From: Engelhardtia mirabilis
Lineage (GTDB): Bacteria > Planctomycetota > UBA1135 > GCA-002686595
DNA length: 64,000 nucleotides
Direction: 5' to 3'
NCBI RefSeq assembly: GCF_007748095.1
Contig: NZ_CP036287.1
Span: 3,410,001-3,474,000, forward strand
Below, piece after piece: positions 45,575-57,677 of this stretch (position 1 is the first letter of the stretch; each line of letters starts with the position of its first letter). The position numbers and the translations under genes are program-made. A model generated the notes under the pieces. The model was not told the DNA's origin. It worked only from the letters and a program-made list of their open reading frames with translations, and ran no database searches.

Positions 45575-46044
45575 CGGACCTTCGGGGTTGTCGGACCGCC
45601 GGGGTCCTTGCCAGCACGGCAACGGCGCCCGGCGGCAATCTCCCCCGGCGGCAATCTCGCCCGGCGGCAATCTCGCCCGGCGGTCTTCTCGCCGGGGGGC
45701 CGAAGCTCGGCAGTGCCGCTCCAGGCTGTGAAGTCTCCCTGCTCTGGGGTCAAGGAATCACGCTGCTTGGTGGAGCCTCGGCCGTCGAAGCCCTGGCCCT
45801 TGCCCTCGAGTCTCGCGGTCCCCTTCCCGAGCCCCCTGAGCGGCCTCGAGAGCGCCCTTGGCGCACCGGGATAGCAGGGGGATCGGTCCGTGAACTGCCG
45901 GAGGCCGGCGGCCAGTCCTTTCGGCCGAGGAGTGGCCCCCGCTAACCTGTTCCGCCCGTGCAGCTGGACCCACCCGCGGATCCGGCCATCTGGCGGGGCC
46001 TCCTTGGACAAGCCCGACTCTCATCCCGGAACCCGATTTCGACC
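45575..46044. repeat. recA-alaS intergenic region with 16-bp tandem repeats
   Basis: This 470-bp stretch has no supportable gene. It contains three tandem copies of CCCGGCGGCAATCTCG (first copy one base different; 45628-45675) and a fourth, diverged copy to 45691. A recX gene, often found here in other bacteria, is not visible on either strand. The remainder shows no clear hairpin and must contain the alaS promoter if alaS is not read through from recA. Confidence 0.75.
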
Positions 46045-48768
<2,724 letters not shown>

Positions 48769-48823
48769 CGCGACCGGCTCGATCCATCCGCGCGGGACCG
48801 GCGCCCCCCCTGGGACCGACCTA

Positions 48824-50029
48824 GTGGGGCGAGTCAAAGATTCGACTAATAAGTTGCAAGTTTCGGGCAAGTCGGGCTCGGCCGCGCCGATGGTTGCATC
48901 ATGACGACCAAGATGGGACGGCCGAAGGCGAAGCTCGTGTTGTCCGAGCAGGAGCGCGCGGAGTTGAATCGGCTGGTTCGGCGTCGCTCGACGCCTGCGG
49001 CAGTGGCGGTGCGGGCGCGCGCCATCCTTCGCTGTGCGAAGGGGCTGGACAATACCGATGTCGCCGACGAGTTGGGGCTGCACTTTCAGACCGTTGGTCG
49101 CTGGCGTCGCCGATTCGTGAAGGAGCGTCTGGACGCGCTGTACGACGAGCCTCGGATTGGACGGCCGAGGAGCGTCTCAGATGACGATGTCGCCCGCGTC
49201 GTGGACATGACGCTCCACCGTAAGCCGAAAACCGGGACCCACTGGAGCTCCCGCCAAGTCGCGAACGAGCTCGGATTGTCTCAGAGCGCTGTGGCGCGGA
49301 TCTGGAAGGCCTTCAGCCTTCGTCCAGACCGCAGCGAGTCCTTCTCCTTGTCCCGCGACCCTCAGTTCGTCGAGAAGGTCCGGGACATCGTGGGCCTGTA
49401 CATGAGCCCTCCGGACAATGCGCTCGTGCTCTGCGTCGACGAGAAGTCCCAGATGCAGGCACTGGATCGCACTCAGCCCCTGCTGCCGATGACGCCGACG
49501 CACCCGGAGCGACGCTCGAATACCTACGTGCGCCACGGGACGACGTCGCTGTTCGCAGCGCTCGACATCGCCACGGGGCGAGTCATCGGCAAGTGCTTCC
49601 GTCGACACAGGTCGAAGGAGTTCCTGAAGTTCCTGGGCGAGATCGAGCAGTCCGTGCCCAAGGAGCTGGACGTCCACCTCGTGATGGACAACTACGCCAC
49701 GCACAAGACGCCAGCCGTGAAGCGGTGGCTGCTACGCCGACCCCGATTTCACGTGCACTTCACGCCGACGACGTCGTCCTGGCTCAACCTCGTCGAGAGC
49801 TGGTTCTCGATCGTCTCCCGGCGAGTGACTGAGCGCGGCGTCCATCGAAGTACGGCTGCGCTCGAGAAGGACGTGAGGGCGTTCATCGATGCCCACAACG
49901 ACGAGCCGAAGCCGTACGTCTGGACCAAGACCGCAGACCAGATCCTCGCCAGCCTCCGCCGCTACTGCGACACAGCGAGCGCCATTCGTTCCAGGCAAAC
50001 AAATGAGTCGAAGCTTTGACTCACCCCAC
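48824..50029 (+). mobile_element. IS630-family insertion sequence, complete
   Basis: The element of 1206 bp is bounded by imperfect inverted repeats, left GTGGGGCGAGTCAAAGATTC and right (reverse complement) GTGGGGTGAGTCAAAGCTTC, with two differences in 20. TA stands on each side (48822-48823 and 50030-50031), the target duplication typical of IS630/Tc1. It contains one intact transposase gene. Its right end abuts the second palindromic element; only the TA lies between them. It separates alaS from the rpmF-fab cluster. Confidence 0.93.
48901..50019 (+). CDS. IS630-family DDE transposase
   Basis: The 372-residue protein has two N-terminal helix-turn-helix units (about 12-75 and 92-140; LDNTDVADELGLHFQTVGRW) and the DDE catalytic triad: D180 in CVDEKSQ, D263 in VMDNYATHK, E299 in LNLVESWFS. 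The 35-residue spacing between the second D and E (D263-E299) matches the family. No frameshift or stop interrupts it, so the element may be active. The ATG at 48901 lies 78 bp inside the left end. Confidence 0.95.
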   Translation: MTTKMGRPKAKLVLSEQERAELNRLVRRRSTPAAVAVRARAILRCAKGLDNTDVADELGLHFQTVGRWRRRFVKERLDALYDEPRIGRPRSVSDDDVARVVDMTLHRKPKTGTHWSSRQVANELGLSQSAVARIWKAFSLRPDRSESFSLSRDPQFVEKVRDIVGLYMSPPDNALVLCVDEKSQMQALDRTQPLLPMTPTHPERRSNTYVRHGTTSLFAALDIATGRVIGKCFRRHRSKEFLKFLGEIEQSVPKELDVHLVMDNYATHKTPAVKRWLLRRPRFHVHFTPTTSSWLNLVESWFSIVSRRVTERGVHRSTAALEKDVRAFIDAHNDEPKPYVWTKTADQILASLRRYCDTASAIRSRQTNESKL

Positions 50030-50031
50030 TA

Positions 50032-50191
50032 GTGTCCTGGATCAGAAATTCGGCGTCACTGCCCGGAGGTCCGATCGATGCTGGCTAGGCGCGCCGACGA
50101 CGCGTATCCGCTGCGATACTCGGAGGAGGCGCAACGACGCCAGCGGCGATCGGAGCCCGGGAAGTGGCGCCGAATTTCTGATCCAGGACAC
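50032..50191. repeat. Long-palindromic miniature element, copy 2
   Basis: This 160-bp copy has the same ends GTGTCCTGGATCAG...CTGATCCAGGACAC and TA flanks (50030-50031 and 50192-50193). Read in reverse complement it differs from the copy at 2223-2383 at roughly ten positions and by one indel. The left TA is shared with the IS630 right end, so the IS most simply inserted into the TA already flanking this element. Its ends share only GTG with the IS ends, so this IS is probably not its mobiliser. Confidence 0.88.
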
Positions 50192-50477
50192 TAGGGTGGG
50201 CGCTGCTGGTCCCGATCGGGCGCCGCGGACCCCGCACCGTCGGCCCAGGTCGATTGACGGGGGCCCCCCCCCTGCGTAATCTGCGCGCTTCGCCGCAGCG
50301 GGAGAAGGTCTTCCAGAGCCCTCCGGGACCTTCGGACGCTCGCGACGACGCTACAAACCGGCCAAGCTCGGGCGCCCCGTAGGGTCGCGCACTGGGCTCT
50401 GGCGTCCCACACGCCCCTCGCCCCACCTGTCCGTCGTCCCACCTGCTGCGGACCCTCCGCGGCCCACAGGATCCGTC

Positions 50478-50684
50478 ATGGCACACCCCAAACGTCGTCA
50501 GTCCACCCACCGCCAGGGCATCCGGCGATCGCACCTTGGCCTGGCCGAGATGCAACTGAACAGTTGCGCCCACTGCGGGGCCCCGATCCGTCCGCACCAC
50601 GTGTGTGACAACTGCGGCTGGTACGGCTTTGCCAAGGGCGCCGACAAGCAGGGTCGTGACGTCCTCGAAAAAGAGGACTTCTAG
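50478..50684 (+). CDS. rpmF: Ribosomal protein L32 (zinc form)
   Basis: The 68-residue protein starts MAHPKRRQSTHRQGIRRSH and has four cysteines as CAHC and CDNC, the zinc-binding form of L32. AGGA lies just before the ATG. It is followed by plsX and the fatty-acid genes, the common rpmF-plsX-fab order that links ribosome and membrane synthesis. The 284 bp between the palindromic element and the start hold no gene; the cluster promoter probably lies there. Confidence 0.94.
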   Translation: MAHPKRRQSTHRQGIRRSHLGLAEMQLNSCAHCGAPIRPHHVCDNCGWYGFAKGADKQGRDVLEKEDF

Positions 50685-50818
50685 ATCGATCGCGGTCTGA
50701 GCCGATGTGCGGTCGTCAAGGTCGACCGGCACGGAGACAGATCTCACCGTCCTCGTCCCACTCCGAGAGTGTGGCGGCCCTGGCCCCCCCCTCGACGCGC
50801 TGTAACTTGGCCGCGAAC

Positions 50819-51829
50819 ATGACCGACGCACGCATCGCACTTGACGCGATGGGCGGCGACGAGGCCCCCGAGGTGATCCTCCGCGGGGCTGTTCGCGCTT
50901 GCTCGTCACACGTGGCGGCCCCCCTCGCGCCCGAGCGCATCCTGCTGGTCGGTGACCGGGCCAGGATCGAGTCCGGCCTGAACGAGATGGGCGGCAACCC
51001 AGGCTTCTCGATTCGGCACGCCTCCGAGGTCATCGAGATGGGGGACTCGCCAGCCACCGCGCTGCGCTCGAAGCCCGATTCTTCGATCGGAGGCTGCGTC
51101 GCTGCGGTTCGCAGCGGGGAGGCCGCCTCCGTGGTCAGCATGGGCAACACCGGGGCCGTCGTGGGAGCTTCCACGATAGGTCTGGGGACCCTCGAGGGAG
51201 TCAGGCGTCCAGCCATCGCGGTGACGATCGAGTTGACTGGTCGGCCGTTGACCCTGCTCGACATGGGGGCCAACGTCGCTCCCAAGCCGGAGCACCTGCT
51301 GCAGTTCGGTCTGATGGGGGCGACCTACGCCCAACACGGACTCGGGGTCGGTTCGCCGCGAGTAGGCCTGCTCAACATCGGTGAGGAATCGGGCAAGGGC
51401 ACCGACCTGCTGAAGGAGGCGTACGGACTCCTCGCGAGCTCAGGCCTCGAGTTCGTCGGCAACGTCGAGCCGGGCGAGCTGTTCATCGATCGGGCGGACG
51501 TGCTCGTCACCGATGGATTCACCGGCAACATCGTGCTCAAGCTGATGGAGGGCTTTGCCGGCTTCCTCTTCGGCTTGATGAGGCGAGAGCTGAGCGAGCA
51601 CCATGCGGCCTGGGGCGGCGAGGCTCTCGGTCGGCTGAAGCGGCAGATCGACTACTCCGAGTACGGCGGCGCCCTGCTGCTGGGTGTACGCGGGGTGGTG
51701 GTGATCGGCCACGGCCGGTCGGACGAGTCCGCGGTCGCCAACGCCCTCGCCGTAGCTGCCCGGACGGTCGATGCTGGGGTCAATGCCCTGATCGTCAAGG
51801 GCATCGCTGGCGACCCCGCGGCGATCTGA
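50819..51829 (+). CDS. plsX: Phosphate acyltransferase PlsX
   Basis: PlsX makes acyl-phosphate from acyl-ACP, the first step of phospholipid synthesis. The 336-residue protein shows RIALDAMGGDEAPEVILRGA, VSMGNTGAVVGAS, LLDMGANVAPKPEHLLQFG, LLNIGEESGKG and VTDGFTGNIVLKLMEG. The ATG at 50819 (MTDARIALDAMGGDEAP) fits the family; the longer frame from 50705 has no support. It lies 134 bp behind rpmF and 252 bp before fabH. Confidence 0.95.
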   Translation: MTDARIALDAMGGDEAPEVILRGAVRACSSHVAAPLAPERILLVGDRARIESGLNEMGGNPGFSIRHASEVIEMGDSPATALRSKPDSSIGGCVAAVRSGEAASVVSMGNTGAVVGASTIGLGTLEGVRRPAIAVTIELTGRPLTLLDMGANVAPKPEHLLQFGLMGATYAQHGLGVGSPRVGLLNIGEESGKGTDLLKEAYGLLASSGLEFVGNVEPGELFIDRADVLVTDGFTGNIVLKLMEGFAGFLFGLMRRELSEHHAAWGGEALGRLKRQIDYSEYGGALLLGVRGVVVIGHGRSDESAVANALAVAARTVDAGVNALIVKGIAGDPAAI

Positions 51830-52081
51830 GGGTCGTGCGCCGGGCCCTGCGAGTCAGGTGCGGAGCGACGGCCGGGCCCGAGCCCGCGGACGTCCCGTCG
51901 GCAGGGTGTCGACCCACAACCAGGTGCTAGGCGCATCGGGCCTCACCAGGGTCACGGACTCCATCGAGCCATCGGAGCGGACGCGGATCGAGGATCGTCC
52001 CGTTGACGGCTCTCGCCCATGGGTTCAGAGGGGCCGAGCCAGTAGGATCTGGCCTCGCCCGCGAGAGCGGTCACCGGAGAC

Positions 52082-53077
52082 ATGTCCATGGCAGGAATTC
52101 GCCCCGTAGGGTTCGCAGGAACCGGCTCGTACCTCCCCGACCGCGTCGTTCCCAACTCGTGGTTCGAGGGATTCCTCGATACCTCCGATGAGTGGATCGT
52201 CCAGCGCACGGGCATTCGCGAAAGGCGCTTCGCATCCGAAGGCGAGACCACGTCGACGATGTGCATCGAGGCTGGCAAGCGCGCCTGCGAGGCTGCTTCC
52301 ATCGACCCCAAGGACCTGGACCTGGTCGTGGTGGGGACCCTGACCGGGGACTACCAGATGCCGTCGACGGCCTGCATGGTCCAGGACGCCCTGGGGTGCA
52401 AGAACGCGGCGGCATTCGACGTATCCGCCGCCTGCACCGGCTTCCTCAACGCGACCCACGTCGCCGAGGCGATGATCGCCACAGGCAAGGCTCAACGCGC
52501 CCTAGCGATCGGAGCTGAGACCCTTTCGCGCTTCCTGGACTACACCGACCGCGGAAGCTGCGTCCTGTTCGGCGATGGCGCAGGAGCCGCCGTGCTCACG
52601 CCGTTCGACCAGTGCAAGCGCGGCGAGATCATCAAGACCAAGCTCGGCGCCGACGGTGAGAAGTTCGACTTCATCATCATTCCAGGCACTGGCTCCAAGC
52701 AGCCGCCGAGCCCCGAGGGCCTGGCCAACGGCGATCATCTGATCCACCTCAAGGGTCGCGACGTCTTCCGCTTCGCCACGGTCAAGATGGCTGAGCTGAT
52801 CGGCGAGATGCTGGAGGGCATCGAGGAGGAGGAGCTGGGCCTGATCGTTCCACACCAGGTCAACCGCCGGATCATCGATGCGGCCCTGGACCGTCTGGGG
52901 CGTACCGACGAGAAAGTCATCGTCAACATCCAGCACTACGCCAACACTTCCGCCGCGACGGTTCCAATCGCCCTGGATGAGGCCGTCCGCGCCGGCAGCA
53001 TCGAATCGGGCAAGTACGTCGTCCTGGTCGCATTCGGTGCAGGGATGACCTGGGGCGCGAGCTTGCTGCGCTGGTAG
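52082..53077 (+). CDS. fabH: 3-oxoacyl-ACP synthase III
   Basis: FabH condenses acetyl-CoA (or another acyl-CoA primer) with malonyl-ACP to start fatty-acid synthesis. The 331-residue protein has the Cys-His-Asn triad: C118 in DVSAACTGF, H258 in VPHQVN, N288 in YANTSAAT. TSDEWIVQRTGIRERRF is the family's opening motif. It begins MSMAGIRPVGFAGTGSYLPD at the ATG 52082. Primer preference cannot be read. A 27-bp repeat array separates it from fabD. Confidence 0.96.
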   Translation: MSMAGIRPVGFAGTGSYLPDRVVPNSWFEGFLDTSDEWIVQRTGIRERRFASEGETTSTMCIEAGKRACEAASIDPKDLDLVVVGTLTGDYQMPSTACMVQDALGCKNAAAFDVSAACTGFLNATHVAEAMIATGKAQRALAIGAETLSRFLDYTDRGSCVLFGDGAGAAVLTPFDQCKRGEIIKTKLGADGEKFDFIIIPGTGSKQPPSPEGLANGDHLIHLKGRDVFRFATVKMAELIGEMLEGIEEEELGLIVPHQVNRRIIDAALDRLGRTDEKVIVNIQHYANTSAATVPIALDEAVRAGSIESGKYVVLVAFGAGMTWGASLLRW

Positions 53078-53115
53078 AAGTCCGGGCGGCTGTTACGCCA
53101 TGGGCGACCAGCGAT

Positions 53116-53223
53116 CCGCTGCACCGGAAGGCGCCCATCCGGCCGCTGCACCGGTAGGCGCCCATCCGGCCGCTGCACCGGAAGACGTCCCGCCGTCGGC
53201 TGCGCTGGTAGGCGCGTCGCCGG
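53116..53223 (+). repeat. 27-bp tandem repeat array between fabH and fabD
   Basis: Four units of 27 bp follow one another (53116-53142, 53143-53169, 53170-53196, 53197-53223). The first two, CCGCTGCACCGGAAGGCGCC and on to CATCCGG, differ at one base; the third and fourth diverge more. A partial fifth begins CCGCTGG. No stop/start or hairpin function is obvious, and it lies in the 224-bp gap where a promoter or processing site for fabD would be expected. Confidence 0.85.
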
Positions 53224-53301
53224 CCGCTGGAGCATGACCGATTCCATCTGACTCGTCCGCCACCATCCACTGCCAGTAGCGCACTACTCCACCGTCCGCG
53301 C

Positions 53302-54228
53302 ATGACCATGAATGAAGCGATCATCCTCCCCGGTCAGGGGGCGCAGTTTCCCGGAATGGGCCAGGACTGGTACGAGGCCTACCCCAAGGCGCGCGACTTG
53401 TTCGACCGGGCGGACGGGGTGCTTGGATTCGCCCTGACAGAAGCGTGCTTCCATGGCGGTGTGGACGTTCATCGTACCGACATCGCCCAGCCCGGGATCT
53501 TCACGACCAGCGCCGCGATCTTGACGGTCCTCTCCGACAACGGGCTGGAACTCGGTTCGGCTTCGATGACGGCAGGCTTGAGCCTGGGCGAGTACACAGC
53601 CCTCTGGGTCGCCGGATCGCTGTCCTTCGAAGATGCCTTGCGCCTCGTGCGGCTCCGTGGAGAGGCCATGCAGGCTGCGAGTGAAGCCACGCCCTCGTCG
53701 ATGACGAGCCTGATCGGCGCGGACTTGGCCGTCGCCGAGAAGCTCGCGGCCATGGGAGCCGAGGCGGGAATCTGCTCGGTGGCCAACTTGAACTGTCCGG
53801 GCCAGGTCGTGGTCTCCGGGGAGCTCGCCGCGCTCGACATCGTCGAGTCCCATGCCTCCGACCACGGCGTCCGACGCGCGATGCGGCTGAACGTGGCCGG
53901 CGGCTTTCACTCGGAGTGCATGCGCCCCGCAGCAGACCGCCTGGCGGCGGCCCTCGCCGAGGTGACGGTCCAGGCTCCGCGGATCCCCTTCGTCACGAAC
54001 GTCACCGGAGCCCCCGTGAGTGACCCGGGGCAGATCGTGAGCCACCTGGCCAACCAGGTCTGCTCGCCGGTGCTGTGGGAACAGAGCATGCGCTGGGCCC
54101 TCGGGCAGGGGCACACCCAGTTCCTCGAGCCCGGACCCGGTCAGGTCTTGGCCGGCCTCATGAAGAAGATCGACCGGGGCGCGACCGTGCGGTCTGCTGC
54201 CCACCCCGAGGACGCCGAGACGGCCTGA
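53302..54228 (+). CDS. fabD: Malonyl-CoA:ACP transacylase
   Basis: FabD loads malonate onto acyl carrier protein. The 308-residue protein starts with LPGQGAQFPGMGQDW, has the nucleophile S94 in GLSLGEYTAL and the catalytic H203 in GGFHSECM, plus the oxyanion-hole glutamine in GQGAQ. The usual elbow GHSLGE reads GLSLGE here, a His-to-Leu change also known from other bacterial FabD proteins. The ATG 53302 gives MTMNEAIILPGQ. Otherwise standard. Confidence 0.95.
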   Translation: MTMNEAIILPGQGAQFPGMGQDWYEAYPKARDLFDRADGVLGFALTEACFHGGVDVHRTDIAQPGIFTTSAAILTVLSDNGLELGSASMTAGLSLGEYTALWVAGSLSFEDALRLVRLRGEAMQAASEATPSSMTSLIGADLAVAEKLAAMGAEAGICSVANLNCPGQVVVSGELAALDIVESHASDHGVRRAMRLNVAGGFHSECMRPAADRLAAALAEVTVQAPRIPFVTNVTGAPVSDPGQIVSHLANQVCSPVLWEQSMRWALGQGHTQFLEPGPGQVLAGLMKKIDRGATVRSAAHPEDAETA

Positions 54229-54416
54229 GGGCCCTTCGGGAGCTCCCTCTGGCAGCCTGCTCGAGGGGACACCTTTCCGCTTCGGAAGGCCGAGGACCTC
54301 CGGCCGACCCCATCCGGACCGGGTTTGAAGGGCTTCTGAGACCGACCTATCATCGCCCCCCGTAAGCTCCCTGACCGATCGACCAGGGGCCCGACGCCCC
54401 CTTCCCCACCCTGCAA

Positions 54417-55184
54417 GTGACCGACACCGAAGACAAGCAAGCACGTCCCCTCGCTGGCAAGGTCGCGATCGTGACCGGCGCATCGCGCGGTATCGGGCGA
54501 GCGATCGCCCTCGACCTGGCCCGAGCCGGCGCCTCGGTAGCTTGCATCGCCACCTCGGCGGAGCGCTGCGAGGAGACCGTGGGCCTGTGTAGCGAGTTCG
54601 GCGTGGAGGCCACCGCGCACGGCGTCGACGTTGCCGACCACGCGGCCGTCACGGCACTGGTGGGGGAGATCGTCAAGGCCCGCGGCGGCCTGGACATTCT
54701 GGTCAACAACGCCGGCGTGACCCGTGATCAGTTGCTCCTGCGGATGACCGAGGAGGACTTCGATCGGGTCATCGGTGTCAACCTCAAGGGGACGTGGAAC
54801 TTCCTCAAGGCGGCAACCCGACCCCTGATGAAGGCCGGTGGGGGTCGCATCATCAACATCGCCAGCGTGGTCGGGATTACCGGCAACGCGGGCCAGGCCA
54901 ACTACGCGGCGAGCAAGGCCGGGATCCTGGGCTTGACCCGTTCGGCCGCCAAGGAACTCGCCGGTCGCGGAGTTCGAGTCAATGCCGTGGCGCCCGGATT
55001 CGTGGCCACCGACATGACTGCCGCCATCGACGAACAGGCTGCGGCCAGCCTCAAGGACAGCATCCCCCTGGGCCGGGTCGGCGCTCCCGAGGAGATCGCG
55101 GCTGCCGTGGCCTTCCTGGCGGGCCCCGGTGGGGACTACATCACAGGACAGACCCTTGTCGTAGATGGGGGGCTGAGTCTCTAG
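54417..55184 (+). CDS. fabG: 3-oxoacyl-ACP reductase
   Basis: FabG reduces 3-oxoacyl-ACP with NADPH. The 255-residue protein has the SDR nucleotide motif GASRGIG (21-27), NNAG, and the tetrad N122, S150, Y163, K167 (YAASKAG). The GTG at 54417 gives MTDTEDKQARPLAGKVAIVT. GFVATDMT and the end YITGQTLVVDGGLSL are typical of FabG rather than other SDRs. It lies 188 bp behind fabD. Confidence 0.94.
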   Translation: MTDTEDKQARPLAGKVAIVTGASRGIGRAIALDLARAGASVACIATSAERCEETVGLCSEFGVEATAHGVDVADHAAVTALVGEIVKARGGLDILVNNAGVTRDQLLLRMTEEDFDRVIGVNLKGTWNFLKAATRPLMKAGGGRIINIASVVGITGNAGQANYAASKAGILGLTRSAAKELAGRGVRVNAVAPGFVATDMTAAIDEQAAASLKDSIPLGRVGAPEEIAAAVAFLAGPGGDYITGQTLVVDGGLSL

Positions 55185-55500
55185 AATCCCTCGCTGGGGT
55201 TCCAGAATCCCGACCGAAGCCTCTAGAGTCCTCCGCGAGCAGCGTCCTCAGCGGGACAGCGGGTCCCTCCCGACGCCCCCAAGACTCACTCCTTCCAGGA
55301 TCGATCTATCCTGGCTCGAGACGACCCGATCGAACCAACCCTGAACGAACAGCGCACCGATCCTTCGGATCGGTGCTGGGGCGCCCGCCGGGCATGCCTC
55401 GACTATCCTTCCCCGGGCGCCACCGCGCCACACACCCCGACCCTCCGCCTAGCACTGCGCTGCGTGGGGCCCGGGCCAAGAGCCACCACAGGAGTCCAAG
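55185..55500 (+). terminator. fabG-acpP gap with perfect hairpin (55354-55376)
   Basis: The 316-bp gap has no gene. It contains the perfect 10-bp stem GCACCGATCC-TTC-GGATCGGTGC (55354-55376). Without a T run it may be a partial terminator or an RNA-processing site that lets acpP be expressed more strongly than fabG. Twice near the fabG end a TCTAGA is seen (around 55183 and 55222). Confidence 0.5.
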
Positions 55501-55746
55501 GTGACCAACAGCACGGAGTCGGTCGAAGACCGCGTCAAGAAGATCGTCTGCAACCAGATGGGGACCACCCCCGACAAGATCTCGCGCGAGACATCCTTCG
55601 TGAATGACCTCGGCGCGGACTCGCTCGACACGGTCGAGCTGGTCATGGAATTCGAGGACGAGTTCGAGATCTCGATCCCCGACGAAGACGCCGAGAAGAT
55701 CCAGACCGTCGGCAACGCGATCGAGTACATCGGATCCAAGTCCTGA
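55501..55746 (+). CDS. acpP: Acyl carrier protein
   Basis: The small acidic carrier holds growing fatty acids on a phosphopantetheine arm. The 81-residue protein has the attachment serine S41 in LGADSLDTVELVMEFEDEF. The start is a GTG 8 nt behind AGGAG (55491-55495). It stands directly before fabF, the usual order. Confidence 0.97.
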   Translation: MTNSTESVEDRVKKIVCNQMGTTPDKISRETSFVNDLGADSLDTVELVMEFEDEFEISIPDEDAEKIQTVGNAIEYIGSKS

Positions 55747-55906
55747 GCCCGCTGGGGAGCCCGCGCGCCAGCCGTCTGTCGACGGCGCGTTCGGGCTCCT
55801 CGACAACTCGAGCGAGGCTCGCTCGGCGTCCCTGAACGGGCCACCCAGGTGGCTCCGTCCGTTCCGCCGTGGGACTCGCTATCGATCCGATTTCGGAGAA
55901 CGAAAC

Positions 55907-57151
55907 ATGCGCCGCGTAGTGATCACCGGCTTGGGCACCGTCAACGCCCTTGGACCGGACGTCGAGACCTCCTGGCGGCGAATGGTCGCGGGTGAGAACG
56001 GCATCCGCGAGATCGACTTCTTCGACACCACCGACATCCCGGTGCGGTTCTCGGGGCACGTCGACTACGACACCAGCGTCGATTTCGTCGGTCCCGACAC
56101 CCGCAAGCTCGACCCCTTCACGATGTACGCCCTGCGCGCATCACGGGAGGCGGTCCGTGATGCAGGGCTCGACTTCGCGTCGGTCGATCCCGCGATCCGG
56201 GAGCGCTACGGGTGCATCATCGGCACCGGGATCGGTGGGATCACCGGCATCGAGGAGCAGCACCTGCAGCTCCTGGAGCGCGGACCCCGCCGAGTTAGCC
56301 CGCACTTCATCCCGAAGATCATGGCCAACGCGGTCAGTGGTCAGGTGGCCATCGAGCACGGGCTCATGGGAACCTGTTTCACGACCTCGTCAGCCTGTGC
56401 CAGCTCAGGTCACTCCATCGGGATGGCCCTGATGTCGATTCGGGCTGGGGAGTCCGATCTGGTCCTGACCGGCGGGGCGGAGTCGGCGACGACGCCGTTG
56501 TCGGTCTCGGGCTTCAACTCGGCCAGGGCCCTCTCGACCCGCAACGACGACCCGGCCTCGGCCTCGCGTCCCTTCGACAAGGAGCGCGACGGTTTCGTCA
56601 TGGGCGATGGCGCTGGGATCTTGGTCTTCGAGGAACTCGAACATGCCCGCGCGCGCGGCGCCCGGATCTACGCCGAGGTCAAGGGCTATGGCTCCACTGA
56701 CGACGCCTTCCACATCACGGCCCCGAAGGAAGACGGCTCCGGACCGGCCCGGGCGATTCGCCTGGCCATGAAGTCCGGAGGGGTCGATCCCGAGACGGTG
56801 GACTACGTCAATGCCCACGGCACGAGCACGGCGCTGAACGACGCGATGGAGACGAACGCCATCAAGGCGGCCTTCGGAGACCGTGCGCGGAAGTTGGCCA
56901 TCTCGTCGACCAAGTCGATGATCGGACACCTCTTGGGCGCGTCGTCGGCCGTTGAGCTGGTGGCGACAACGCTCAGTATCCATCACGGAGTGGTGCACCC
57001 GACGCGCAACTACACGACGCCCGATCCGGTCTGCGACCTGGACTACGTGCCCGGCTCAGCGCGGGAGCTGAAGGTTCGCAATGCCCTCTCGAACTCCCTC
57101 GGGTTCGGCGGGCACAACGTCTCGATCTGCATCGGCCAGCTCGACAGCTGA
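55907..57151 (+). CDS. fabF: 3-oxoacyl-ACP synthase II
   Basis: FabF elongates acyl-ACP with malonyl-ACP. The 414-residue protein has the triad C164 (TSSACASSGH), H304 (NAHGTST) and H341 with K336 (STKSMIGHLLG). It begins MRRVVITGLGTVNALGPDVE at the ATG 55907, behind GGAGAA; the longer frame from 55604 overlaps acpP and is not used. VMGDGAGILVFEELEHARAR and the C-terminal NALSNSLGFGGHN are typical. It closes the fab cluster. Confidence 0.96.
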   Translation: MRRVVITGLGTVNALGPDVETSWRRMVAGENGIREIDFFDTTDIPVRFSGHVDYDTSVDFVGPDTRKLDPFTMYALRASREAVRDAGLDFASVDPAIRERYGCIIGTGIGGITGIEEQHLQLLERGPRRVSPHFIPKIMANAVSGQVAIEHGLMGTCFTTSSACASSGHSIGMALMSIRAGESDLVLTGGAESATTPLSVSGFNSARALSTRNDDPASASRPFDKERDGFVMGDGAGILVFEELEHARARGARIYAEVKGYGSTDDAFHITAPKEDGSGPARAIRLAMKSGGVDPETVDYVNAHGTSTALNDAMETNAIKAAFGDRARKLAISSTKSMIGHLLGASSAVELVATTLSIHHGVVHPTRNYTTPDPVCDLDYVPGSARELKVRNALSNSLGFGGHNVSICIGQLDS

Positions 57152-57215
57152 TCAGCCAGGGTCAGTCCGTACATGGGCGATGGGCTCGCCCGTCCAAAAG
57201 CACCTTCGCCCAGTG

Positions 57216-57250
57216 CTGGGCGCCCCACGCCAGAAGGTCGGGGCGCCCAG
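57216..57250 (+). terminator. Candidate terminator behind fabF
   Basis: The perfect 11-bp repeat CTGGGCGCCCC (57216-57226) / GGGGCGCCCAG (57240-57250), loop 13 nt, lies 64 bp after the fabF stop. No T run follows. Confidence 0.5.
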
Positions 57251-57348
57251 CGCACGTTCGGGCACCGGTCCTTCCGCTCGCGATCGACAGGGGCACAGCA
57301 GCTGTCCTCAGCGGGCGCGCCGGGCACCGGACCATCCGGGGCGGGCAC

Positions 57349-57479
57349 GTGTCCTGGATCAGAACCTCGACGGCACCTCCCGGGGCTGGGCGCAGCGGCG
57401 GGCCGAGCGTCGTCGGCTCGCCTGGCCCACTTCGGTTACCAGGATCCGCGGCGAGCACCGCCGCCTTCCTGATCCAGTG
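57349..57479. repeat. Decayed third copy of the palindromic miniature element
   Basis: The left end GTGTCCTGGATCAGAACCTC and the following GGCACCTCCCGGGGCTGGG still match the two intact copies. The right end CCTTCCTGATCCAGTGCA keeps only CTGATCCAG and has lost the last bases. The centre has diverged and is shortened to about 131 bp, and no TA remains on the left. Together with the candidate fabF terminator it fills most of the 526-bp gap 57152-57677, which holds no gene. Confidence 0.7.
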
Positions 57480-57677
57480 CATTAAAAGCCGACCGCGAGG
57501 TCGCTTTACGTGGCGGTGTGGTGCTGTATGCTCGAACCGACGATCGCCGGGCAGCGCCCCGTGGCCTCCCCCCCCGGATGACGCCCGGCACCGCCTGCTC
57601 GCCGTACACCGGATCTGATCCGGACCATCCGGCTCGCCCCTCTGGCGCGCCAAAACCAATCAACGGAGATCAGCACG

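Noticed and set aside
45628..45691. CRISPR-like array
   Set aside because: The 16-bp units are directly contiguous with no spacers; this is a simple tandem repeat.
45575..46044. recX between recA and alaS
   Set aside because: Frames here are chance frames through repeats without RecX features.
53116..53223. CRISPR-like or coding 27-bp repeats
   Set aside because: No spacers separate the units, and no start codon or ribosome-binding site leads a frame through them.
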